9,431 nucleotides of DNA from Vulcanimicrobiota bacterium (lineage in GTDB: Bacteria > Vulcanimicrobiota > Vulcanimicrobiia > Vulcanimicrobiales > Vulcanimicrobiaceae). The stretch covers positions 1-9,431 of the forward strand of contig JAFAMK010000299.1 in assembly GCA_019233415.1 (NCBI GenBank). The letters run 5' to 3'. How positions within the stretch are numbered: the stretch's first letter is position 1; the number at the start of each line of letters is the position of its first letter. Shown one piece after another: positions 1 through 5,703 of this stretch. The position numbers were made by a program, and so were the translations under genes. The notes beneath the pieces were generated by a model. The model was not told the origin of the DNA. It ran no database searches and saw nothing but the letters and a program-made list of their open reading frames with translations.

Positions 1-527
1 TGCTCGACACGCACGCGATGGCGCGCCGCATCGAAGCGATTCCGTACGTCGACCGCGCCACGATCGCGCGCGGACAGTTTCCGTCACCGTATGTCGACCT
101 GACCGTCACCGTGCGCCGCCCGTCGGCGTGCGTGCGCGGCGGCGGCGGCGCCGAGGTCACGATCGACGCGAGCGCCCGCGTGCTGCAAACCGGCTGCGCC
201 ACGCCGACCGCGCCGCGGATCGACGCCGGCACGGGGCGTCTTCCCGTGCCCGGCGCAACGGTCGCGGATCCCGACGTCGCGCAGCTGCTCGCCGATGCGC
301 GGACGCTCGCCGATGCGAACCTCACCGTGCGTGGTCTCCGCCGCGACCGCTGGGGCGGGCTCGAAGCGGTCGACGCCAGCGGCGTGACCCTGCGCTTCGG
401 CGAAGACGCCGACCTCGCCCAGAAAGCCGCCTTGGTCGGCCCGGTCCGAGCCGGCATCGGAACCAAGCGCCCGGTCCGCGCGATCGACCTGCGCGCCCCC
501 CGAACCCCGACCGTCGAATTCCGCTGA
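1..527 (+). CDS. ftsQ: Cell-division protein FtsQ/DivIB, C-terminal part (5' end outside the window)
   Basis: FtsQ is a bitopic membrane protein of the divisome that joins early FtsA/FtsZ components to the FtsB/FtsL and FtsW/FtsI septal synthesis machinery from the periplasmic side. The frame is already open at base 3 and ends with TGA at 525-527, giving 174 visible residues. The visible start matches the end of a POTRA domain (IPYVDRATIARGQFPSPYVD, then a V-x-V-x-R-R-P strand and a VTIDASARVLQTG strand). The rest matches the FtsQ beta domain, including a late QKAALVGPV segment and a closing strand of the type IDLRAPRTPTVEF. The cytoplasmic N-terminus and membrane segment lie upstream. Position directly before ftsA is the classical dcw order. 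The family call is from motif style plus synteny and is quite secure. An ATG at 18 is internal, not the start. Confidence 0.85.
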   Translation, partial: LDTHAMARRIEAIPYVDRATIARGQFPSPYVDLTVTVRRPSACVRGGGGAEVTIDASARVLQTGCATPTAPRIDAGTGRLPVPGATVADPDVAQLLADARTLADANLTVRGLRRDRWGGLEAVDASGVTLRFGEDADLAQKAALVGPVRAGIGTKRPVRAIDLRAPRTPTVEFR

Positions 528-549
528 GCCGAGGGGCGTCCACCGGCCA

Positions 550-588
550 TGTGGAGGGAAACTGTGGGCGACGTGTGGATTATGTGGT
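550..588 (+). repeat. Cluster of four TGTGG motifs in the ftsQ-ftsA gap
   Basis: TGTGG occurs at 550, 563, 574 and 583, so the start-to-start distances are 13, 11 and 9, near one helical turn. The first copy is also the right arm of a short inverted repeat (TCCAC 539-543 / GTGGA 551-555). The third copy reads TGTGGATTA, one base from the inverted DnaA box TGTGGATAA. Spaced G-rich direct repeats are a known form of MraZ operator near dcw genes, but here the site is internal to the cluster and the spacing is irregular. Function is unproven. Confidence 0.3.
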
Positions 589-623
589 AGGTGATCCCAG
601 CCGCACCCCCAATATATCGTGGT
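587..623 (+). promoter_or_regulatory. Candidate promoter element upstream of ftsA (GTAGGT-N17-CAATAT)
   Basis: GTAGGT at 587-592 is followed after exactly 17 bases by CAATAT at 610-615 and then by CGTGGT at 618-623. The same arrangement occurs upstream of the SRPBCC gene at 5047-5084. The 17-base spacing is that of sigma-factor promoters, and the AT-rich hexamer stands out in this GC-rich DNA. It lies 28 bases before the ftsA ATG. The hexamers do not resemble the sigma-70 consensus well, so this could be an alternative-sigma promoter or a repressor/activator site. Confidence 0.4.
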
Positions 624-643
624 GCAAGTGATGGCGAGGACGG

Positions 644-1864
644 ATGGCTAGGGGCGAGACGATCGCCGGCCTGGACATCGGCACGACGAAGACGTGTGCC
701 GTCGTCGCAGCATCGGGGCCCGAGGGGCTGGAGATCATCGGGATCGGCGAGGCACCGTCGTCGGGGATGCGCAAGGGGGTCGTGACCGACCTCGAGGCGA
801 CCGTTCACGCGATCGAGCAGGCGACCGAAAAGGCCGAGCGGATGGCGGGGGTCCACGTCTCGCACGTCTACGTCGGCGTGACCGGCGAGCACATGCAGTC
901 GACGAACAACCACGGCGTCGTCGCGGTGACCGGCGAGGACCGCGAGGTGATCGGCGCCGACGTCAAGCGCGTCGTCGACGCGTCGAAGATCATCAACCTC
1001 GCCGCTGACCGCCAGATCATCCACGCTCTCCCGCGGCACTACACGATCGACGGGCAGGACGGCGTAACCGATCCGGTCGGGATGAGCGGCGGACGGCTCG
1101 AGGTCGACACGCACATCGTCACCGGCGGGTCGACGTTCATCTCGAACGTGCTCAAGTGCGTGCACCGCGCGGGACTCGAACCGGCGGGGATCGTCTTCGA
1201 ACCGCTCGCGTCGTCGGCCGCGACGCTTCTCCCCGAGGAGAAGCAGGTCGGCGTCGTGCTGCTCGACATCGGCGGCGGCACGACCGACATCGCGGTCTAC
1301 GCCGACGGCGGCGTGCTGCACAGCGCGACGATCCCGGTCGGCGGCAACATTCTCACCAACGACATCGCGCTCGGCCTCAAGACGACGACCGCCGAAGCGG
1401 AACACGTCAAGCGCACGTACGGCTCGGGGCTCGTGCGCTCCGACGAAGCCGATCAAGTCTTTCAAGTCAAGACGCTCGACGGCCGCAGCACGCGCGAGGT
1501 CACCTCGTCGCAGCTGCGCGCGATCGTCATCCCGCGCGTGCTCGAAATCTTTCGGCTCGCCAAGGCGAACATCATCGAGCGTATCCCGCGCGATCAAGTG
1601 CTCAGCGAGGTCGTCCTCACCGGGGGTGGCGCGCATCTGCGCGGAATCGAGACGACCGCCGCCGACGTCTTCGGCTTGCCGGTGCGCATCGGCGTCCCCT
1701 CGACGATCGCGGGGCTGACCGACGCGGTGAAACAGCCCGAATACGCGACGGCGGTCGGCCTGGTGCTGTTCGGCCCGCGCGGCGAACAGGCGCCGCACCT
1801 GAACGGCCAGGGCGGCGGTATGCTGGCGAAATTGTGGACCTGGTGGTCCTCGCTCTGGAACTGA
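644..1864 (+). CDS. ftsA: Cell-division protein FtsA, actin-like membrane tether for FtsZ
   Basis: FtsA is an actin-fold ATPase that polymerises at midcell, binds the FtsZ tail and anchors the Z-ring to the cytoplasmic membrane. The 406-residue length is normal. Visible motifs in order: phosphate-1 loop GLDIGTTKT (residues 9-17), the 1C subdomain region around VYVGVTGEHMQSTNN, phosphate-2 loop LDIGGGTTD (207-215), and adenosine-site TGGGA (326-330). The last 14 residues (MLAKLWTWWSSLWN) form an amphipathic Trp-rich helix, the membrane-targeting sequence. ATG 644 is the first start after an in-frame TGA at 629-631, so the start is well fixed. The GAGGA at 636-640 is a Shine-Dalgarno-like stretch that sits unusually close (3 bases). 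The gene is preceded by a 116-base gap with promoter-like elements and followed after 39 bases by ftsZ. Confidence 0.97.
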   Translation: MARGETIAGLDIGTTKTCAVVAASGPEGLEIIGIGEAPSSGMRKGVVTDLEATVHAIEQATEKAERMAGVHVSHVYVGVTGEHMQSTNNHGVVAVTGEDREVIGADVKRVVDASKIINLAADRQIIHALPRHYTIDGQDGVTDPVGMSGGRLEVDTHIVTGGSTFISNVLKCVHRAGLEPAGIVFEPLASSAATLLPEEKQVGVVLLDIGGGTTDIAVYADGGVLHSATIPVGGNILTNDIALGLKTTTAEAEHVKRTYGSGLVRSDEADQVFQVKTLDGRSTREVTSSQLRAIVIPRVLEIFRLAKANIIERIPRDQVLSEVVLTGGGAHLRGIETTAADVFGLPVRIGVPSTIAGLTDAVKQPEYATAVGLVLFGPRGEQAPHLNGQGGGMLAKLWTWWSSLWN

Positions 1865-1887
1865 GCGTTGCTCCCACTCTTCCCGGA

Positions 1888-1893
1888 AGAGGA
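1888..1893 (+). promoter_or_regulatory. Ribosome binding site of ftsZ
   Basis: AGAGGA lies 10 bases before the ATG at 1904. It decides the ftsZ start: an in-frame TTG at 1868 would place this purine tract inside the gene and add twelve residues that are not typical of FtsZ. Confidence 0.6.
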
Positions 1894-1903
1894 ATCGACG
1901 ACA

Positions 1904-2974
1904 ATGGCTGATGCAAAACGGTTCGTGCCCGAACATGCGGCGACCATCAAGGTGGTCGGACTCGGCGGCGGCGGCTGCAACGCGGTCAACCGCATGATCG
2001 ACGCCGGGCTCTCGGGTGTCGACTTCTTCTCGGTGAACACCGACGTTCAAGCGCTGCGCAACAGCAAGACGAACAACACGGTGCAGATCGGGAGCGGCCT
2101 GACGCGCGGCCTCGGCGCCGGCGCCAACCCGAACATCGGGCGTGAAGCCGCCGACGAGTCGCGTGAAGACCTCGCGATGGTGCTCGACGGCGCCGACTTG
2201 GTCTTCATCACCGCCGGCATGGGCGGCGGCACCGGCACCGGCGCGGCGCCCGTCGTTGCAGAACTGGCGCGCGAATCCGGCGCTCTGACGGTCGCGGTCG
2301 TTACGAAACCGTTCGCGTTCGAAGGCCGCAAGCGCATGCAGGCCGCGGAGCGCGGGATCGCAGACCTCGAAGCCAAGGTCGACACACTGATCACGATCCC
2401 GAACGAGCGCATCCTGCAGATCATCGAGAAGCGCACGCCGCTCAACGAAGCGTTCGCCTACGCCGACGACGTGCTGCGCCAGGGCATCCAGGGCATCAGC
2501 GACCTCATCACGCAGCCGGGGCTCATCAACCTCGACTTCGCCGACGTCAAGACGATCATGACCGACGCCGGCTCCGCGATGATGGGCATCGGCGAAGGCA
2601 CAGGCGAGCACCGCGCCGCCGACGCCGCGCAAAAGGCAATCGCCTCACCGCTGCTCGAGACGACGATCGAAGGCGCCCGCGGCGTGATCTTCAACATCAC
2701 CGGCGGCCTCGATCTCTCGATGTACGAAGTCAACGAAGCCGCCGAAATGATCGCGCGCGCCGTCGACAGCGAAGCCCAAATCATCTTCGGCGCCTCGGTC
2801 GACCCGAATCTCCAAGGCAAAGTCCGCGTCACGGTCCTCGCCGCCGGCTTCGGCGCCCGCCCTCACCGCGCGACAACCGCTGGCGCCCTCGGCCAAGTAA
2901 TGGAGTTCGACAAAGTCTCCCCCGTCAACATGGACGACATCGAAGTCCCGGCCTTCCTGCGCTATCGCAGCTGA
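1904..2974 (+). CDS. ftsZ: Cell-division GTPase FtsZ
   Basis: FtsZ is the tubulin-like GTPase that forms the cytokinetic Z-ring. From ATG 1904 the protein has 356 residues. Visible motifs: GGGGCNAVNRM (21-31), FSVNTD (42-47), GAGANPNIGREAA (71-83), the tubulin signature GGGTGTG (107-113), TKPFAFEG (134-141), ITIPNERIL (163-171), and the T7 catalytic loop N-x-D-x-x-D (N209, D211, D214). The globular core ends near VTVLAAGFGA (309-318). The conserved C-terminal peptide DDIEVPAFLRYR (344-355) binds FtsA and similar partners. The linker between them is only about 25 residues, shorter than the roughly 50 of E. coli or B. subtilis. The 39-base gap to ftsA suggests co-transcription. The Cys in GGGGCN is an uncommon but known variant. 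Confidence 0.98.
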   Translation: MADAKRFVPEHAATIKVVGLGGGGCNAVNRMIDAGLSGVDFFSVNTDVQALRNSKTNNTVQIGSGLTRGLGAGANPNIGREAADESREDLAMVLDGADLVFITAGMGGGTGTGAAPVVAELARESGALTVAVVTKPFAFEGRKRMQAAERGIADLEAKVDTLITIPNERILQIIEKRTPLNEAFAYADDVLRQGIQGISDLITQPGLINLDFADVKTIMTDAGSAMMGIGEGTGEHRAADAAQKAIASPLLETTIEGARGVIFNITGGLDLSMYEVNEAAEMIARAVDSEAQIIFGASVDPNLQGKVRVTVLAAGFGARPHRATTAGALGQVMEFDKVSPVNMDDIEVPAFLRYRS

Positions 2975-3048
2975 ACGAAGCGCCAATCAAGACGAAGAAG
3001 CGCGCCGGTATCCGGTAGGGCTTCTGTGCGCAGCAAGGAGGCTTGGGA

Positions 3049-3082
3049 CGATATTGCAATATCGCATGCAATATCGTAAAAT
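3049..3082 (+). promoter_or_regulatory. Toxin-antitoxin promoter with overlapping palindromic operator
   Basis: A perfect 16-bp palindrome, CGATATTGCAATATCG, lies at 3049-3064. Its right half TGCAATATCG is repeated directly at 3067-3076, a 12-base step, giving three half-sites in 28 bases. A sigma-70-like promoter overlaps them: TTGCAA at 3054-3059, a 17-base spacer, TAAAAT at 3077-3082. The repeats thus cover the -35 and spacer, as expected for autorepression by a ribbon-helix-helix antitoxin or TA complex. The first base of the toxin GTG (3089) is the seventh base after the -10 box, about where transcription should begin. The start site and binding protein are inferred. Confidence 0.7.
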
Positions 3083-3088
3083 CGAGGC

Positions 3089-3514
3089 GTGCGGCTCGTT
3101 CTCGATACCGACGTCCTCGTGGCAGCGATCCGCAGCAACACAGGCGCCTCGCACCAGCTCCTGCGTGCCGGGCTCGAACACCGCTACCTTCCCCTCGTTT
3201 CCGTTCCGCTGATGATTGAATACCAAGCCGTCCTTACACGTGACGAGCACCTGACCGCCTCCCATCTCTCGGTCGACGACGTAACGACATTGCTTGATGC
3301 TGTCGCCATGGTTGCCGAGCCCGTCTGGTTGGCCTTCCTGTGGCGGCCACTGCTCAAGGACCCGGACGACGACATGGTTCTCGAAGCCGCCGTCAACGGA
3401 GAGGCGGATGCACTCGTAACGTTCAACCGGCGCGACTTTGCTGGAGCCGCACGCTTCGGGATCGCGGTCATGACCCCGCGCGAAGCGCTCGCCGAACTGG
3501 AGAAGCAATCGTGA
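3089..3514 (+). CDS. PIN-domain ribonuclease toxin (PIN_3/COG1569-type)
   Basis: PIN-family toxins are Mg-dependent RNases that cleave tRNA, rRNA or mRNA and arrest growth until neutralised by their antitoxin. The 141-residue protein starts with the family hallmark MRLVLDTDVLVAAI (acidic D6). It has a helix with E44 (MIEYQAVL), the cluster DPDDDMVLEAA (91-101) that is typical of the PIN_3 subgroup, and DALVTFNRRDF (107-117). At the usual fourth acidic position Asn113 stands where many PIN proteins have Asp, with D116 nearby. Whether the active site is complete needs a structural check. An in-frame TAA at 3077-3079 leaves GTG 3089 as the first possible start, and no Shine-Dalgarno sequence is properly spaced before it, so a leaderless mRNA is likely. 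The stop overlaps the antitoxin start by 4 bases. Target RNA is unknown. Confidence 0.88.
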   Translation: MRLVLDTDVLVAAIRSNTGASHQLLRAGLEHRYLPLVSVPLMIEYQAVLTRDEHLTASHLSVDDVTTLLDAVAMVAEPVWLAFLWRPLLKDPDDDMVLEAAVNGEADALVTFNRRDFAGAARFGIAVMTPREALAELEKQS

Positions 3515-3756
3515 GAAAGAGCAACTTTGCCCTGCGCGTCCAACCCTCGCTGCTCGAAGAGGCCCGTAAAGCCGCGGAAGCAGACGGTGTCGCGCTCAAC
3601 CAGTTCGTCAACGTCGCGATCGCCGAGAAGGTGTCGGCGCTTCGCACGGAGCGCTATTTTCGCGAGCGCGCCGCGCGCGGCGATCTGGCCGAGGCGCTCG
3701 CGATTCTCGATCGCGCGGGCATCGGGAACGCGCCGCGCAAAGGCGACGAACTCTGA
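3511..3756 (+). CDS. Ribbon-helix-helix antitoxin (HicB/Arc-like) of the PIN toxin
   Basis: This 81-residue protein would bind and inhibit the PIN toxin and repress the module's promoter. Residues 4-45 fit a ribbon-helix-helix fold: a short beta strand NFALRVQPSLL, a helix EEARKAAEADGV, then the turn ALNQFVNVAIAEKVSAL, the pattern seen in HicB-like antitoxins paired with PIN toxins. The C-terminal part (YFRERAARGDLAEALAILDRAG) is the likely toxin-binding arm. GTG 3511 overlaps the toxin stop (GTGA), and GGAGAAG at 3499-3505 gives a good ribosome binding site, so translation is coupled. An upstream in-frame ATG at 3340 lies deep within the toxin gene and is rejected. Toxin-first order is opposite to classical vapBC. 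Partner assignment is inference from adjacency and fold. Confidence 0.85.
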   Translation: MRKSNFALRVQPSLLEEARKAAEADGVALNQFVNVAIAEKVSALRTERYFRERAARGDLAEALAILDRAGIGNAPRKGDEL

Positions 3757-3779
3757 CACGTCGTTACGACGCAGTGTTT
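3756..3779 (+). terminator. Weak inverted repeat after the antitoxin gene
   Basis: The stop codon of the antitoxin runs into CGTCGTTACGACG (3759-3771), two 6-base arms around one central T, flanked by ACA (3756-3758) and GTGT (3774-3777) and followed by TTT. With an opened loop it could form a hairpin of about five GC-rich pairs plus a bulged lower stem. The T-tract is too short for a convincing intrinsic terminator, and an operator is equally possible. Confidence 0.25.
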
Positions 3780-3825
3780 CTCGATGTTCGCAGGACATCG
3801 CGGACTACGTGATGGACCGAATGGG

Positions 3826-5013
3826 ATGACCATGGTGATGCCTGCTTCGGCTGTTGAACGTGCTGTTGCTGTTCGGCGGGAGATTCATCGGCATCCGGAA
3901 TTGGGGTTCGAGGAGCACAATACGCAGGCGATCGTCGAGCGCGAGCTTGATGCGCTGGGGATCGAGCATCGGCGGCTGGCGAAGACTGGGGTCGTCGGGA
4001 TCGTGTGGGGGGCGTTGCCGGGGCGTGTCAGTGGGCTTCGGGCGGATATGGATGCGCTGCCGATTACCGAGGACTCGGGCGAGGTATGCGCGTCCGAGGT
4101 TGCCGGGAAGATGCATGCGTGCGGGCACGATGCGCATACGGCGATGCTGCTCGGTGCGGCGCGGGTATTGCAGGAGTCGCGCGAGTCGTTTCACGGGACG
4201 GCGGTGCTGCTGTTTCAGCCGGCGGAGGAAGGGCCGGGCGGTGCGCAGCCGATGATCGACGAGGGTGCGCTCGACGATCCGCGCGTCGAGGCCGTGACGA
4301 TGCTGCACGTCGATCCGCGTTTGCCGACGGGGGAGATCGGGATTACGCCGGGGCCGGTCAATGCGGCGGCGGACGAGTTTCATGTGACGATTCGCGGGAA
4401 GGGCGGGCACGGCGCGTATCCGCACAAGGCGGTCGACGTGATTCCGTGCGCGGCGGCGACGATTCTTGCGCTGCAGAACGTCGTTGCGCGCGAGACCGAT
4501 CCGCTCGCGTCGATGGTCGTCACGATCGGCACGATCGAGGGCGGGTACCGGAACAACGTCATCGCGGATCGCGTGAAGATGACCGGGACGGTGCGCACGC
4601 ACGATCCGGCGATTCGCGATCAGGCCGAAGCGAAGCTGCGCCGCATCGTCGACGGCGTCGCGGCGGCGTACGGCGCGTATGCGCAGCTCGACATGTTGTA
4701 CGGTTATCCGCCGGTCGTCAACGATACGGAATTGGCGGAGTCGTTCGCCGCATATACGCGCGCGAACGGGTTCGTCGTCGAGCGGCCGGCGCCGACGATG
4801 GGGGGCGAGGACTTCGCGTATTTCGCGAAGCGCGTGCCCGGCGTGATGGTGCGGCTTGGGATCTACAACGAAGCCGTCGGGAGCGTTCACTCCGGCCACA
4901 GTCCGCAGTTCCGGCTCGACGAGGGGGCGATTCCGACGGGAATCGCAACGCTGGTCGCCTTTGCCCGGGGCGTCGGGGACGGGGCCGTCCCCGTTCCGGA
5001 GCGGCGCAGCTAG
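3826..5013 (+). CDS. M20 family metallo-amidohydrolase (M20D-like; N-acyl amino acid / peptide deacylase)
   Basis: M20D enzymes are cytoplasmic two-metal hydrolases that cleave N-acyl amino acids, hippurate-like amides or N-acetyl-diaminopimelate. Visible motifs: HRHPELGFEE, GLRADMDALPI, MHACGHDAHTAML (Cys99, His101), LFQPAEEGPGGA (Glu134, Glu135), MLHVDP (His161), the dimerisation/lid segment GKGGHGAYPHKAVDVI, a GTVRTHD strand, GGEDFAYF and a final metal-ligand His358 in SGHSP. All expected metal ligands are present. The more familiar branch has HVWP where this has HVDP, which points to another M20D subgroup, so substrate cannot be assigned. From ATG 3826 the length is 395 residues, typical for the family. 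ATGs at 3832 and 3838 are alternatives; the one at 3784 adds an atypical leader. No strong ribosome binding site is visible. Glycine is mostly GGG, unlike ftsZ (GGC). Confidence 0.92.
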   Translation: MTMVMPASAVERAVAVRREIHRHPELGFEEHNTQAIVERELDALGIEHRRLAKTGVVGIVWGALPGRVSGLRADMDALPITEDSGEVCASEVAGKMHACGHDAHTAMLLGAARVLQESRESFHGTAVLLFQPAEEGPGGAQPMIDEGALDDPRVEAVTMLHVDPRLPTGEIGITPGPVNAAADEFHVTIRGKGGHGAYPHKAVDVIPCAAATILALQNVVARETDPLASMVVTIGTIEGGYRNNVIADRVKMTGTVRTHDPAIRDQAEAKLRRIVDGVAAAYGAYAQLDMLYGYPPVVNDTELAESFAAYTRANGFVVERPAPTMGGEDFAYFAKRVPGVMVRLGIYNEAVGSVHSGHSPQFRLDEGAIPTGIATLVAFARGVGDGAVPVPERRS

Positions 5014-5030
5014 TCCGCCGCATCCCCAGG

Positions 5031-5063
5031 TCTTCCACAATGCCTAGTAGGTCGTGTGGAGGG
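5031..5063 (+). repeat. Inverted repeat downstream of the amidohydrolase gene
   Basis: TCTTCCACA (5031-5039) can pair with TGTGGAGGG (5055-5063), nine pairs including two or three G-T wobbles, around a 15-base loop. The perfect core is TCCACA/TGTGGA. There is no T-tract, so it is a poor terminator and could be a protein-binding site. A shorter TCCAC/GTGGA repeat stands at the equivalent place just after ftsQ (539-555). Confidence 0.35.
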
Positions 5064-5084
5064 GGTGCACAATATCTTGTGGTC
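5047..5084 (+). promoter_or_regulatory. Candidate promoter element upstream of the SRPBCC gene (GTAGGT-N17-CAATAT)
   Basis: GTAGGT at 5047-5052, a 17-base spacer and CAATAT at 5070-5075 are followed by TTGTGGT at 5077-5083. This matches, hexamer for hexamer and with the same spacing, the element before ftsA (587-623). It ends about 51 bases before the SRPBCC start. The paired occurrence supports a real element, but its type (alternative sigma promoter, operator or both) is not known. Confidence 0.4.
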
Positions 5085-5126
5085 GGTGGCAGGGCTTGGG
5101 CCTATCCCGCGCGAATACCGGCGTCC

Positions 5127-5633
5127 ATGGCAATGCCGTCCGTGTCGCTTGACCGGCCGGGACCGCGGGCGCTTCACCGCTGCCAGGACCTCGCCTCGCC
5201 CGCGCGTACCGCCTTCGACCTCGTCTGCGAGGTGGAGAAATGGCCGGTGTGGCTCTCGTTCCTGCGTAGTGCGCGCCGCGTCGACCCGTCCGAACCGCTC
5301 GGGCCGGGAAGCGAAGTGGCGATCCGCTCGTTCATCCCCGGCGACGACGAGGAGCTGTTCGAAGTCGACCGCTTCATCCCGGGACACCAGCTCTCGCTCG
5401 TCGGCGCGTACTCGGTCCGCCGCCGCATCGACATACGGATCGAGCAGAAGTCCGAGCGGTCGAAGCTCGTCGTCCGGGTCGACTACCCAACCTACGGCGG
5501 GTTCCTGGGCAAACTCGTCGACCGCCTGACGCGTCGGCGCAAGCTCGACGTTGCGCTCAACGATTCGCTCATCCACTTCAAGGGGCTGTGCGAGTTCGAT
5601 CGCGACCCGGAGGCGATGCTCGCCGACTTCTAG
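5127..5633 (+). CDS. SRPBCC (START/Bet v1-like) family protein, polyketide-cyclase type
   Basis: SRPBCC proteins form a helix-grip barrel with a deep pocket for hydrophobic ligands. Members act as lipid carriers, cyclases or stress proteins, and the ligand here is unknown. From ATG 5127 the protein has 168 residues. The N-terminal pattern (ASPARTAFDLVCEVEKWPVWLSFLRSARRVDP, in pieces over residues 23-54) is the classical strand-helix-W-P-x-W opening of the fold. It is followed by alternating strands (GSEVAIRSF, EELFEVDRFIPGHQLSLVGAY, RRIDIRIEQ, SKLVVRVDYPTYGG) and a long C-terminal helix region after residue 125 (GKLVDRLTRRRKLDVALNDSLIHFKGL). No signal peptide is visible. ATG 5133 is an equally possible start; neither has a clear ribosome binding site. 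It lies 113 bases after the amidohydrolase gene behind its own candidate promoter, so it is probably a separate unit. Confidence 0.8.
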   Translation: MAMPSVSLDRPGPRALHRCQDLASPARTAFDLVCEVEKWPVWLSFLRSARRVDPSEPLGPGSEVAIRSFIPGDDEELFEVDRFIPGHQLSLVGAYSVRRRIDIRIEQKSERSKLVVRVDYPTYGGFLGKLVDRLTRRRKLDVALNDSLIHFKGLCEFDRDPEAMLADF

Positions 5634-5639
5634 CACTCG

Positions 5640-5668
5640 TTGACGTGGTCTGCTAAGTCGAGTAGACT
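5640..5668 (+). promoter_or_regulatory. Sigma-70-like promoter of the fmdB-family gene
   Basis: TTGACG at 5640-5645 and TAGACT at 5663-5668 are separated by exactly 17 bases; each is close to the sigma-70 consensus (one and two mismatches). Transcription would start near 5675 and leave a leader of about 29 bases with the ribosome binding site GGAG at 5694-5697. Confidence 0.65.
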
Positions 5669-5703
5669 GAGACGAGAGAAGCTTTCGCCTCCCGGAGATC
5701 CTG

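Noticed and set aside
574..582. DnaA box (TGTGGATTA)
   Set aside because: One mismatch from the inverted consensus and a single copy; no origin-like AT-rich region. Kept only as part of the TGTGG cluster.
1868..1903. Upstream TTG start for FtsZ adding twelve residues
   Set aside because: The added residues are not FtsZ-like and would cover the ribosome binding site at 1888-1893.
3035..3041. Perfect AAGGAGG Shine-Dalgarno sequence between ftsZ and the toxin
   Set aside because: The only nearby start, TTG 3043, is just one base away and opens a frame without recognisable protein features; the toxin start is 48 bases further on. Probably chance.
2987..3508. Minus-strand frame of 173 codons opposite the PIN toxin
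   Set aside because: It spans the TA promoter and operator, has no motif, and the plus-strand PIN protein is clear.
4306..4317. HVDP instead of HVWP in the amidohydrolase as a defect
   Set aside because: The metal-ligand His is kept, and the Asp variant appears to be a normal feature of another M20D subgroup as I recall the family.
3805..5040. Minus-strand frame of 411 codons opposite the amidohydrolase
   Set aside because: Arg/Pro/His-rich shadow; all M20 motifs are intact on the plus strand.
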